From positions 4,524,720-4,588,719 of the forward strand of contig OX422189.1 in the NCBI GenBank assembly GCA_949130485.1: a DNA stretch of 64,000 nucleotides, in the 5' to 3' direction. Source of the DNA: Agelas oroides. Lineage: Eukaryota > Porifera > Demospongiae > Agelasida > Agelasidae. Shown here piece after piece: positions 11,879 to 24,300 of the stretch. The stretch's first letter is position 1. Every line of letters starts with the position of its first letter. The translations under genes were made by a program, and so were the position numbers. The notes under the pieces were generated by a model. It was not told the origin of the DNA and ran no database searches. It was given only the letters and a program-made list of their open reading frames with translations.

Positions 11879-12211
11879 CAGGGTTCTGCCCAGAAAATTT
11901 TGAGTGGTGGTAAAAACAGCTGTGTCATCAGTCATACTTTACCTGCTGTCTGGATACCACTGTCAGTCTGAACTGCTCACGGTGCAGCACATGATGACTA
12001 CAGAGGCTGAAGCATGATGTCGCCACGATCTTGCCACGTGGTTGCCAATGTTATTCCCAGACTGAATGCCAGAGTGCGGTTTGGGAATGAAACAGGTAGT
12101 TATTGTAAATAATATACATGTAGTAGTGGTCGCGAAGGTGCGAGTTGTGGTCGGTTAGTACTAAATTCTGGTCGCACCCGACCATCGCCGACCACCGTGG
12201 GCAGATCCCTG
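11879..12211. mobile_element. Short-TIR element, CAGGG(T/A)TCTGCCCA ends
   Basis: The left end CAGGGTTCTGCCCAG is inverted at the right as CAGGGATCTGCCCAC. A partial second copy starts at 11655 (CTCTGCCCAGAAAATTT, then GAGTGGTGGTAAAAACAG). No target duplication is evident, so the boundaries rest on the TIR only. Confidence 0.45.
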
Positions 12212-12642
12212 ATATGTACATGTAACTCTGCCCTCAACCCCCCCATCTTTTAAATCTTTATCCTGTGCCATTTCTTTATCAAACAGCAAATTACAATGTA
12301 ACTGTCAGCTACGATCACCCCAGCTTCATCTCTGTGAAGAACGCACTGCACGTGGCAACGGGGTACAAAAACTACTATGAAAAACAAGCGTAGTGTAGTC
12401 TTATGAAAGCATGCCCACCCCCTACTTTTGGCCCGACTTCCTAAGTAAGGTTACTCCAATGAGCACGAGCGCACACATCTGAGGTAAGAAGCTTTGTGTC
12501 GTACTTTACCAAAGGTTATTACAAGGTGGAGACAGATGTAGCTAATACGGTCGTGCTGACTTTGTAAATTATGCTTACTGTGGCATGTTGCCAGTCAAGA
12601 ATTGAGTTTGAAGGCTAGCAACCCCACGGTATGTTATTGTTC

Positions 12643-12715
12643 TAGCCTCATTACCAGCCACACACCCAGTGACTGCAAATGACAGCAAGCTGGGTAGGGG
12701 CCTGGAACAAGGCTA
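12643..12715. mobile_element. TAGCCTCG-family MITE, diverged
   Basis: TAGCCTCATTACCAGCC at the left and the inverted GGGGCCTGGAACAAGGCTA at the right, 73 bp in all. Confidence 0.55.
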
Positions 12716-12923
12716 TACTGTTTGTCCTGCTGTCAAATAATTTGAGTGTGTGTAAAACATGGGCGTTCTTTCATACATGTAGTTAAACACGGTGGCAACA
12801 CTTGAAAGAATGCCCACCCCCCTCTTTGGCAGACTTGAAAGGTACTCTGCCCATGGACACTAGACTATACAGTACTTCAATTGTAAACCCATTAGAGACA
12901 AACATCAGTATCCACATACATAC

Positions 12924-13361
12924 TAGCCTCGTTCCCAGGCCTCCCCCGCTTTTGTTCTTCGGTTTGCATTCAGTACAATACACAGATGCTGAAGAGCAGC
13001 AAAAAATGGGGAAGGCCTGAGAACACTTATCATGTGAATGACGTTAGGTGGACGTAGGGGGGGAGGGGGCGGTGCCCGACTACAAGTACGTGCGCAATAA
13101 ACGAGTTTCTTACCAGTCCAGCAGAGTGCTCACGATCTTGTGAACATCTGGGGTTTTGCCAAGTGACCAAGCGCTCGATGATGAAGCCCAGTACGTTATT
13201 TGAATGTGGACCCCTCCCCTCCTACGTCCACCTCGCGTCCACCTAACGTCATTCACATGATAAGTGTTCCCAGGCCTTCCGTATTTTTTTTGATGCTCTT
13301 CTGCATCCACATATTATACTGAACGCAAACAGAAGAATAAGAATGCCTGGGAACGAGGCTA
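12924..13361. mobile_element. TAGCCTCG-family MITE with arms of about 140 bp
   Basis: Both arms share TAGCCTCGTTCCCAGGC, a GAAGAGCA-type segment, and a block containing ACTTATCATGTGAATGACGT in inverted orientation (about 13025-13045 and 13240-13268). The centre is unique and carries no coding region. Half-copies of the same arms occur at 19565-19680 and 27880-27967. Confidence 0.8.
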
Positions 13362-13484
13362 TACACACATTCAAGTACAACCTTACACTGAGACCTCACC
13401 AGCACTCACCACATCCGCACAATTATGTGCCTCATGCTAAGAAGTTTGGCAAAAGTAGTGGAACCTCATATAAGCACAACTTAC

Positions 13485-13540
13485 TGTTTTGCTACATTCA
13501 CAGGCACTTCCAGCTTCCTGCTTAGCCATTTGTAGGATAC
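13485..13540 (-). CDS. POLD3: POLD3 exon 2 (partial gene)
   Basis: After an acceptor (CTCCAG) this 56-nt exon encodes VSYKWLSRKLEVPVNVAK plus two bases of the next codon, and ends at a GTAAGT donor. It continues exactly from exon 1 (15105-15167), which ends after Ile in phase 0. The joined product matches the conserved N-terminus of POLD3, where a VTYKWLS-like segment follows the LYLENI-like segment. POLD3 is the p66 accessory subunit of DNA polymerase delta in the nucleus and bridges to PCNA through its C-terminus. The intron to exon 1 is 1.56 kb and contains two MITEs. Later exons were not found; they should lie at lower coordinates on this strand. Confidence 0.75.
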
Positions 13541-14026
13541 CTGGAGTGGAGATAAATGTACATGTACATTACATTTGTGTGGGAGCCATGGCAATGAACA
13601 ACACATCACGCAATGAAAGATTGCATGCATTTGCTGTGAATTAGTGCTCAGTTTCCATCAGGGCAAAAGTACAAATAAAATGAAACCATGCCAACATTTA
13701 GATGTATAGCAATGCTGGATATATTGCTTCTCCCTTCTTGTCCTGCCATCGGTGCAGTGAATGCCAGGGGAACAGGGAAACTATTGGTAAAGGAGGCTAT
13801 ATACACATCGAGATGAAAACTGAAGAGTGCTTCAACTGGAATGGTGAAATGGCGGTCCCTAGACCCTCGTGATGATGAGATAGGATGGGAGAAGCAATCC
13901 TCAACAAGCTTTGACCTCCAGTGACATATCCTGAACAGTGCACAGCAAAAATTACTGGCTGTGTTTGCTCCAATAACTAGAGCATTGCACTTGATCAAAA
14001 AGCAGTTGGGCAACATAAAATGACTA

Positions 14027-14431
14027 CAGTGGAGCCCCTCTAATCCGGACACCATAGGGACCACTGCTGCATGTCCGGAATATAGAGGCGTCTGTATTTT
14101 CGAGGCTTTCGGTATATTTCTAGAGGCGTGGCAACGCATACTCGTGCTAAACGCTACAAATCCATGTTCCAAAGCTCTCCCTTGCTATACGCTAGTGAGA
14201 AAGGCTACCCAGAGGCTAGCATACCAGTGCTATTACTAGAAAGATGCTGAATCAATGCACAGTCCAGATCCTAGTGGGACTGAAAAACCTGTCCACTTTA
14301 TGGAATATGAGGGGTTCCGCATTTCAGGGCTTTCAATTGTACATATATAAATGCATTCAGGACCAAACGAAGTGTCTGCAATATCGTAGATGGACGCTTT
14401 TCAGGGGTGTCCATAGAGTGAGGTTCCACTG
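14027..14431. mobile_element. pogo/Tigger-type MITE with TA target
   Basis: The ends are CAGTGGAGCCCCTCTAATCC and, inverted, CAGTGGAACCTCACTCTATG, both followed by GGACACC, with TA on each side (14025-14026 and 14432-14433). This terminal sequence is typical of pogo/Tigger elements. The interior is non-coding. The sequences on either side (about 13925-14024 and 14455-14565) resemble each other, so the surrounding DNA is itself an old direct duplication. It lies in POLD3 intron 1. Confidence 0.75.
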
Positions 14432-14632
14432 TATACCATCACTACATACATGTATATCCTGAATAGTGCACGGCAAAATTATTGGTGGTGTTTCAACCTT
14501 TCCACATTTACTACCACAACTGGAGCATTGCAAAAAGCAGTCAAACAACATAGATTGACTATCACCATCCCACCACCATTATGCTATCTTGCTATCTTTT
14601 GTCTCATAACTGTTGCACTTGCCATGTTGGCA

Positions 14633-14950
14633 TAGTGTGGACTCCAGACCCTTCTGGCTGCGTGAGGAAGGGTCTGATGAAAAACAGTGCTCGGAAGTGT
14701 CTTCAATACTGGAATGGTGTTGTTGAGGTACATCCTCCAACCAGAATTCGAATTCCAATAATGACAGGAAGTGAATATACAGTAGAACATGGAAATTTTG
14801 AAAATTGGAGTAGTACCTGACCAATTGTGTTGAAGATCTGAAAATGAAGTTTCCAGGATTTAAAAACCGTGGCATTCCAGTAATTCTTCCGAGCAAGGTT
14901 ATTCTCCAGACCCTTCCTCGCGGGGCCAGAAGGGTCTGGGGTCCAGACTA
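14633..14950. mobile_element. MITE with perfect 9-bp target duplication
   Basis: The ends TAGTGTGGACTCCAGACCC and, inverted, TAGTCTGGACCCCAGACCC both continue into TTCTGGC. ATGTTGGCA is repeated exactly at 14624-14632 and 14951-14959. The element lies in POLD3 intron 1 and has no coding content. Confidence 0.85.
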
Positions 14951-15104
14951 ATGTTGGCAAGCATTCTCATTATGCAACTGACAACTTACAAGTTGCAATA
15001 TCAATCAATTGGCAAACTACACTTATGGAGTGCAGATTATGGTTCATGTACATGAGGGCAAGGATTAAAATTTATGTAACATTCGCACAAAAAAGCTCAC
15101 TCAC

Positions 15105-15167
15105 TATCTTTTCTTCATCATGCACGTATTCTTGAATGTTCTCCAAGTAGAGAGAGTCCCCCAGCAT
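15105..15167 (-). CDS. POLD3: POLD3 exon 1 (start of gene)
   Basis: ATG at 15165-15167 opens 21 codons, MLGDSLYLENIQEYVHDEEK plus Ile, then a GTGAGT donor in phase 0. The block D-x-LYLENI-x-E-x-V-x-D-x-x-K-I is the conserved start of POLD3, and the exon joins in phase to 13485-13540. The ATG is chosen because it sits directly before the conserved block. POLD3 is an accessory subunit of replicative DNA polymerase delta. The gene is divergent from PPP6C, whose ATG is 149 bp away, so the two probably share a promoter. The rest of the gene is not identified in the window. Confidence 0.8.
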
Positions 15168-15316
15168 TTCCAAGCCACCATGTGTCGAGCAGGTTAGATA
15201 AAGATAAACGGAACGATTACGGAGTTCGATTTCATTTCCGTATACGCGTAATTTGCTTACATATGACATCATCACGTATTGCAACATAGTGTGAAGTGCA
15301 AAGAGCTATCAGAAAT
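15168..15316. promoter_or_regulatory. Probable bidirectional promoter POLD3/PPP6C
   Basis: Only 149 bp separate the two divergent start codons, so both 5' UTRs and core promoters must lie here or overlap. I see a CRE/AP-1-like TGACATCATCACG at about 15265-15277 and CpGs (ACGGAACG, TATACGCG), but no TATA box at a convincing distance. Confidence 0.6.
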
Positions 15317-18300
15317 ATGTCGAACCAGGTTTCCACAGAAGTTGACAGTTGGATTGAGACCACAAAGAGATGCCAGTACCTACCAGAGAATAGCTTAAAG
15401 GCAAGAGATTTGATAAATCAAGAGAGTTGGCTTTTGTTTCTTATTAATGCCCATCTCTTCTCGCTGCCCACAGAAACTCTGTGATTACGTGTGTGATCTC
15501 TTGTTGGAAGAATCAAATGTGCAGCCCGTGTCGTCACCAGTCACAGTGTGTGGAGATATTCACGGCCAGGTTAGCCCACAGTGAGCTACCAAAACTACAT
15601 GTTCATGAAGTATCGCAGGCCAGTCTATTATCTATGACCCAACCAACCACAGTGTGGCTCGTTTTTGATACTGAAAGTGATCTGTGCTGTAGTCAGTTGG
15701 ATCTAGTCTCGCAAGCCACACCCTTCACCAAGAGAGGAAGGGTCTGGTCACGCTGCAACCATCGAGTTGTCGCCACGACAGAAACTTGATGTGACCAATC
15801 AGATCCGTACTCTTTGTAGATCGCATCCGTTGTCATGGAGTACAATTACGTCACAATGTGTTTAGCGGATGTCAGCATCTTATTATACTTAACCGCAATG
15901 GTCAATAATTGCGTTCCTCGGTGACAACTCGGTAGTTGCAGCGTGACCAGAACCCTTCCTCCCTCTGCGAAGGGTATGGCTTGCGAGACTAAGTTGGATC
16001 ATGGTTTGCGAGACTATACTAGATATTGGAATCAGTCTCTCTAAGTAGGGATTTTGAATCTCATGTTCAACTTATCAAGCTGGTCTGAGATAAGTGAACG
16101 GAACACGAACACAGTTCAGTACCGCACATTGTGGTTGTTTATACCAGTGTGCTATGCCTAGTAGTGGTGATTGGAGTTTACATGTACTCTCTCACTTGTG
16201 TCTCCTCTCAATAGTACATTTGTACTTGGTGGACAGATCCCATCGCTTGTGTCTCCTCTTGGTGGTGGACAGGTCCCCTCGCTTGTGTCTCCTCTTGGGA
16301 CAGGTCCCCTCGCTTGTGTCTCTCCTCTTGGGACAGGTCCCCTTGCTTGTGTCTCCTTTTGTTGGTGGACAGGTCCCCTCACTTGTGTCTCCTCTTGTTG
16401 GTGGACAGGTCCCCTCGTTTGTGTCTCCTCTTGTTGGTGGACAGGTCCCCTCGCTTGTGTCTTCTCTTGTTGGTGGACAGGTCCCCTTGCTTGTGTCTCC
16501 TCTTGTTGGTGGGCAGGTCCCCTCGGTTGTGTCTCCTCTTGTTGGTGGACAGGTCCCCTCGCTTGTATCTCCTCTTGTTGGTGGACAGGTCCCCTCGCTT
16601 GTGTCTCCTCTTGTTGGTGGACAGGTCCCCTCGTTTGTGTCTCCTCTTGTTTGTGGGCAGGTCCCCTCGCTTGTGTCTTCTCTTGTTGGTGGACAGGTCC
16701 CCTTGCTTGTGTCTCCTCTTGTTGGTGGGCAGGTCCCCTCGGTTGTGTCTCCTCGTGTTAGTGGACAGGTCCCCTCGCTTGTGTCTCCTCTTGTTGGTGG
16801 ACAGGTCCCCTCGCTTGTGTCTCCTCTTGTTGGTGGACAGGTCCCCTCGCTTGTGTCTCCTCTTGTTGGTGGACAGGTCCCCTCTCCTCTTGCTGGTGGG
16901 CAGGTCCCCTTGCTTGTGTCTCCTCTTGTTGGTGGACAGGTCCCCTCTCCTCTTGTTGGTGGACAGGTCCCCTTGCTTGTGTCGCCTCTTGTTAGTGGAC
17001 AGGTCCCCTCCCTTGTGTTGCCTCTTGTTAGTGGACAGGTCCCCTCGCTTGTGCCTTCTCTTGTTGGTGGATAGGTCTGTCGTGGAAATTTTGGTCTGGT
17101 GAAAATTTAGGTCCAGGGGAAATTTTGGTCCGCACGCGGAAGAATGGCCGAGTCCAACTACTTGGGTGTAAGCGATTTAATGATATCATTTTGTGTTAAG
17201 TGTGTGTACAATATCATAAAGCCTGAAGAAATAGTTTGGTGGGCTAAATAAGTTGCTAACTTGTGCAAAAAGCAGATGGTGTGCTTTAATTAGAACGATA
17301 GTGCAGCTGACTCAACATGCCAGTGCAACAGCCTAGTTTCGTTTGAGAATATTCCAAATGCATTGAGAGTTGCCTTGGCGTACCCCTCCTTGATTTTCAG
17401 TTGTGTAATATTAAGAAGGAAGGCCTAAAACGTGTCTTTAACTCGAACAAATTTTTCAAGCGATGGACCATATTTTTTCGTGAAACTTTGGGTCTGAGGG
17501 TGTAGCCGTTTTGCAGCAAATATATATTATTCCAACTCAGCGAGCGATATAACAATGGACTGAGTACAGTGGAACACAATTGGCTTTTATACCCTGCATA
17601 CATACTAAATATAGCAGCATACATCATAGTCTGTTTCTATTAATAGTCAGTCGTACCACATCTCCCCCTTTAAGCCAGTCTCTCGGGAGGGTGGATTGGT
17701 GTTCCTGTCTGAGATCTGGTCATGATACAATGTTGTTCGAATTGTCGGGCACAGGCTTAAGCTGATGGCGATTCCTACGAACCTGCCCAGATGGAAGATT
17801 CACCAAATATGATCTTGGGGCGTCTGCTGGTGCAATGACTCTTCCCTGAATTGGTTCACCACTCGAGGTAACCCATACGTCCGTGTCGTCTGGTAGGGAT
17901 GGTAAGTCCTGCACTTGGTGATGCTTGCTGAAGTCGTACTCTTGCCTCTCAGAAGGTTTTGTTCAGTTTCCTGAACTCTGGGAGGTATGGCCACTTTTGG
18001 AGTAAGTTGCTCATCCGTTTGAGGTAGTGGAGTTCGAATATGTCTTCCCATGAGCAGCTCTGCAGGACTTAGATTGCACCAAGGCAAGGGAGTAGCCCGG
18101 TAACTCAAGAGCCATACACATGTCACCAGACTTCTTTAGCATCTGTTCACAGTCTGCACTGTCCATTCAGTTTGACCGTTGCTCTGCAGGTATCGAGGGC
18201 TGCTGGTCACAAGGCGAAATCCATGTGACTCTGCAAAAGTGGCAAACTCTTGGGATGCATACTGAGGACCATTGTCACTCCTCACCACTTCTGGAATACC

Positions 18301-21300
18301 ATGTCGTAGTAGGCAGTTTGATAACCTCTGGATAGCGTGCAAAGTAATCCACAGCCACAAGGTGGTGGTCTCAGTTCACTTCAAACAGGTTGGACCCAAC
18401 CACTTGCCAGGGGTAGTCAGGTAGGAGAGTTGTAACCAAAGATTCCTTCCTTTGGCTAGCTGCTTTGGCACACACTGAGCACTGCTCAACCATCTGCTTG
18501 ATCTGCTTCATGATTCATGGCCACCAAACTGATGACTTTGTTCGCATGTGGCATCGCTCAATTCCCTGATGACCTTCATGGATATTCTCCAAGGTCTCTC
18601 TCCATAGGGCTACTGGGACCACAGTGCGATGGTTGAACAAAAGTAGATCATGGTTCACCGTGATGGAGTTCCTGTTTTGCCAGTAGGGCATCAGCTCTGG
18701 TGTGACCAAATGTTTCTCTGGCCAGCTGGTTTGGCCGTATGTTCGAATTTGAGCACAAACAGCGTCATGTTTCGGGCATCACGGTATCACGGTATGGCTC
18801 TAGGCATTGCACACTTGCTGGCAAGTGTGCAATGCTTAACTGTGCAATAACCGTTCCCACAAATGTCTCCACCATCTCCCCCTCCATGGATTGGGACAAC
18901 TCTTTCGTTCCAGGTGTGGTGCTCGAAAGAGAGCATCTGCTGTGTACAGCAGTTTCCCTGGGATATGCTGGATCGAATAGTCAAACTGCGCCAGTCTCAG
19001 TCGGAACCGAAGGACACGGGGAGGTACATTGTCCAACTGCTTGGTACTGAGTAAAGGGATAAGGAGTTTGTGATCAGACTCGTTCTGAAATCTACACTCA
19101 AGGATGTAGTTCAAAAACGTTTCACAAGCCCAAGTGATGGCAAGTGCTTCCTTTTCGATCTGGGCGTAACGCCTCTCAGTGCTGGTCATATACATGTATA
19201 CATGTACCTGTCATCTGATGATTGCTAACTTAATATGTGCTTGATCAAGAGGTACACATGTATTATTATGTTGAGATTGTCTGATAACAGAGCTCAGTAA
19301 CTCTGTATGTACATGTATGTACATTATCTTGCTTGTGTATTGATGACACTTGTGTTTCCATTTGGTACAGTGCATATGTTTGTTTCTTTCCTCACTAGTT
19401 CTATGACCTTCAGGAGTTGTTCAGAACTGGAGGGCAACTTCCAGACACAGCATACGTCTTTATGGTAAGTAGAGTGGTTTCATGGAGAGCTACATACATG
19501 TATGTGTACATGCATTATAAAACATTCAAAGTTATAATCAGTACAAACTTGTGAGCTACACATATAGCCTCGTTCCCAGTCCTCTACTACAGCTATTGTC
19601 ACTTGCAGTATGAGTAGTGCGGATAAGGCCTGGTGAGAATTATCACGTTATATCTGCCACTGACGTAATAACGTAACTTCAATAACTACACTGTATGTCA
19701 TGAAATACAAGCTGGCTGAAACTCGTGTGGGATAGCTATCTAACAAATTTCATGCTTAGATGAAGACGAAATGAAGCAGAACACAAGAAAAATGATTGGA
19801 AATACGAGTGAACTTGGACAATCAAAGAATCTCTGCCGCTTTCTGTGTTCTGTAAGTAGCCAGGTTGGTCTTCACAACTTGCAGCCCTCGTACAGTAAAC
19901 GTTCATGCTCCAGCTACACCTCCCAACTGTCTCTTCTCGCCGTCTTCATCAACACTGCTCGTGCTGAAATGCAGAGCGAAAATGTCTGCATGCGGCACAC
20001 AGTTGGATTAAATAACAGTCTAAACAGTTTTCTTTTCACTTTGAGTACAAATTTTGTGCAGTAGGCATCAATAAAATCTTCCTGTACTCTAGTTGTACTA
20101 TGATCATAGTGCGCTAGTACAGTAAGAACACAAGGAAAGTAATATGAAAATTTTATATGAATAAAAATCCGAATGAAGGTGTCTCAGTGTACGTGTCCTT
20201 CAGCAAGCTTGAAGGTCAATGGGTTCCTGCCCCCCATCTGAAGCTGCATGGAGAGTGGAAAGTATGTGGGATCTACATGTACAGTGTATGCAATCATTAT
20301 GCTCCACATGGTATTTTACACTTACACTTGTACAATTTCGATATCTAAACAAACACATGTCGATCAAAGCCTGCCCTGGCTGACATGGAGATGAAGCATC
20401 AACGCTGTTTTACCTTTCTTGAAGCGAATCAGCGTGAGTATCGTAAAGAGTAGCCCCCATCAAACTCTCGAAGGACCGATAAATGACATGCATGACGATC
20501 CTAAGAAAGATAACAAGTCAGAAACGGTAGGTACATGTATTGTGTGGAAGTTATAGTATAGGGTTTGCTGTCGTTCTTCCGTGCTGCCAATGGTACGTAT
20601 ACACAACAGACACTAGCTTTAACTTACTCTCACTAAGAGAACACTCGTACGTTTTGTAATACTACGTGAGGCATGTCCGTACTATGCTGCTACATGTACT
20701 ATAGTTTGTAATAACAATACAGATCGATTTTAGTATAGAACTGCTAGAATGCGAATACGCTATAGTTAGCACCGTACTACACGTGTAGTATCATTATGAT
20801 ACAGGAACATTTTATTAATGCCTACTGTATGTGTATAGTTGCTGTTTTGTGGGCCAATCTCCATCTCCTGCCTTGATGTTGAAATATATAGGAGAATCAT
20901 ACATGTGCATTTCAGCTTGTGACAGCTGGTGTATCTTCACTGCTTCATGTGCTGTTTTGTGTATTGTAGGGTGATTTTGTGGACCGAGGCTACTATAGTC
21001 TGGAGACATTTACCCAGCTGCTCTGTATGAAGGCCAAGTATCCTGATCGTATCACTCTGCTCAGGGGGAACCACGAGAGTAGGCAGATTACACAAGTCTA
21101 TGGCTTTTATGGTGAGACCAATGTGTCAATTGGGCATCCATTGTAGCATATGGTTATGTGATACATGTATATTGTTTGTGTGGTTCAAGAGCTGAGGCTA
21201 TGCTTTAGTTAGCTACGAATAGGAACTGCCAGTATAATGGTTTGTGTATTGTACATGTACATAGCTATTCAACTTCTACAATGCACATGCATGTACTATG

Positions 21301-24300
21301 GTGAGGTGCAAGGTGAAGCACTATGCATGAGTTGTAGATGCCCATGTACCTGATAAGGCAACAAAGAGATCGGTTGTGTAAAGCATGGCTTGATGTTGCT
21401 ATAGTGATGCTGATTTGGGCTACTAAAAAAGTCAGCATCACCATGGCTACATGTGAAGGTTTAGTATCTCCCTACTATCTTATTCCATGTATCATCAAAG
21501 TCTATATCAGCACACGTTCTGTATTTATTTTCGTAGATGAGTGTCAGAATAAATATGGTAATGCTAATGCTTGGAGATACTGCTGCAGAGTATTCGACCT
21601 GCTAACGGTTGCTGCTGTAAGTTGCTAACCTATGAACTACTGTGTAGTGATACTAATGGGATGAAACAGTAGTACATGTATGTACATATACATGGTGTAG
21701 TACATATACATCTTAGATGATTGATGAACTTTTGTCAAGCAAGTGATCGACTTACATGTACATGTAACATTTACCACTACATGTGTATGCATGCGCCATG
21801 GGCTACTATGGGGTCAGCCTGAGTAAGGATAGTCTCGTTCCCAGACCCTCAGTACGGTGCATGTACTGTATCGAGGGTCTGGGAACAAGACTAGAGTGAG
21901 GAGTACATTGCTGATAGAGCTTGTGTACTGAATAGTAGACAAAGGTTGTGTTTACCAAAGAGGTGGGACTGCACTGCCTGTGGTGCATTTGTTATGCCTG
22001 AGAGAAAGCCCTGTCGCCCTCTGCATTTTGTGACCAGTTGTCCCTGACATGTTCATGACATTTCTGCTTAGATGTACTGCTAGTTATACACATGCACAGA
22101 TTATGCCTCATGCTGCCCAACCACTGTTGGTTCACATGTAGTGTTTGAAAAGAATTTGCACGGACGTATAGCGTGCACCTGTAACCAAAGGACACTGACA
22201 TACACTATATGCTACATGTAGACGCTTGGTAACATGTACATGTACTCCTTCTCCTCCTACATGTACCTGCCTCATAGTGTCTTCTTTAACCCCTTTGTTT
22301 TTACTTTGGCAATTCCTATACCTCTGTGTGTGGGGGCTCTGCTGAGTTATTTACAATCTGACTCTCATGTATATGTATATGCACAGTTGTACTGGATGTA
22401 AAATTTATTGTAGCTTATTATGTGTACCAGCATTCTCATTACCCTATTACCCTTTTATGTGGCTAGTGTGTCTTACTTTAAGTGCATGTTGAACCTACAG
22501 TTTAGTTACCTTTACCACTGTTTTATGTATACATGTAGATTATTGATGAGCAGGTCCTCTGTGTACATGGTGGGCTGTCACCAGAGGTCAAGACTCTGGA
22601 CCAGGTATGTGTAAATTGCATACTGAGGTGTATACATACATGTATGTAGAGACTAAAGTATGCAAATGATTTTTATCATGGGACATGGGAACGTGGGTGT
22701 GTAATAAAAATTGACTTGTACTAATATGGATGAAACTTTTGTAACCATTGAGAGACATGCCTGCTACATGTAATTGCTTCATCTGTTTGCTATGTTTATT
22801 TCTTAACCTGTAAAGTGAATGGACACGGGCACAATCTTTGACTTTTCCAGTCTAAACAGGAGAATGGATAGAGTTTATGTTACAATGAAAAACTCGATGT
22901 GCTCTTTTCTACCTGGCCATGCAGACTGTCACGTTTTTGAAGAATGTGTATTGATTCACAATTATTACCTTTGTTTCAGATCCGCATAATAGACAGAGGA
23001 GTTGAGATACCCCATGAAGGAGCTTTTTGTGGTACGTATGCATTCTGGGCAGAACAGCCTTGCACAAGCTAAGCTATGTGTATTGATCCGTAGTAAAGCA
23101 TCATGCTATATTGTGAATTTCATGTGAGGACATGTTGAAAAATTGCGCTTCAACTTTCAAGTTTTTAGAGAGCTACATTGTACCATGAGTTCATTGATGG
23201 CCTTCACTTCCCTCAGATCTGGTATGGTCTGATCCTGAGGAGATAGCAGGGTGGGCTATCAGCCCTCGTGGAGCAGGATACCTGTTTGGAGCTAGTGTCA
23301 CACAGGAGGTGAGTGAACTAGACCAGTAAAGATAGTGGACTACTTTTACTTGTCCCGTCATCTCGTGCCACTAACCAAACTGGATACGAGGCTAAGCTAC
23401 ATGTAGCTGGCTACCGTATTTATTCGAATAAAACACATCCAAATTAAATAATTTGAGTGGGCATGTGTTAAGTTAGATCCACCCATAAATTCCAGCAATT
23501 GAATTTCTTGCATTAGATTAGATCATGCCTTGCAATGGATTCAAACCCACGAAAATTTATGGTCACACAGAGATGCAAGAGTTCCTGGCCTTCAGTTCTC
23601 CAGAAATGAGGTTCTTGGTAGACAGTAGCAGCTGCAGCAACAAAAGTCTTACAAATGCCAAAGTAGAACATTTATGGGATAGCTCCTTTTCCTGGAAATT
23701 GTTCTTGACCCCCTTTGTTGCCACAAAATAAACTAACTGGGACAACTGAGAGGCTTCTTTCCTGGTATTGCACTAAATTGGATCAACCCCAAATTAATTA
23801 GTGGCAGCTTGTGCTAAGTTGGATCCACCCATAAACTCCCAGAATTGAATTTCTTGCACTAGATTGGATCATGCGTTTTATTTGACGGTAGCTACTTTCA
23901 CATGCGTTGGTGTTGAGAAAGTGAAAACAGTTAATCTCATTGTCCTTACCCGGGAACATCCATAAAAATTGTTCAAAGGGTGCCTACAGCAGCTGCTGTT
24001 GCACTCATATACATACATGAACAAGAATGGCTGTACACTGTAAATCAATCAGAGAGTGCAATAACTGTGAGTTGTGTATTGCACTGACAGGAAGTAGTGG
24101 GCTTGTACAGTAGATTTAATAATCTTATCAGCCACCTAGCAATGTACAATAATAACACTCATTATATCCAGAAGAGGTAATGGATATCCGCTTAGTGCCA
24201 TGCTGCACCTAACACGCGAATGGAACTTTTGTTCACTAGCAGGCATGGTGAGGTAGTGCTACTCCACCCTTATCCCTCACAGTGACTCCAGAAGGGATTT

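Noticed and set aside
16094-17102. Overlapping long plus-strand reading frames (up to about 326 codons) with a 12-residue repeat
   Set aside because: They arise from the 36-bp minisatellite, whose unit length is a multiple of three. Several frames are open at once and the region is inside PPP6C intron 2.
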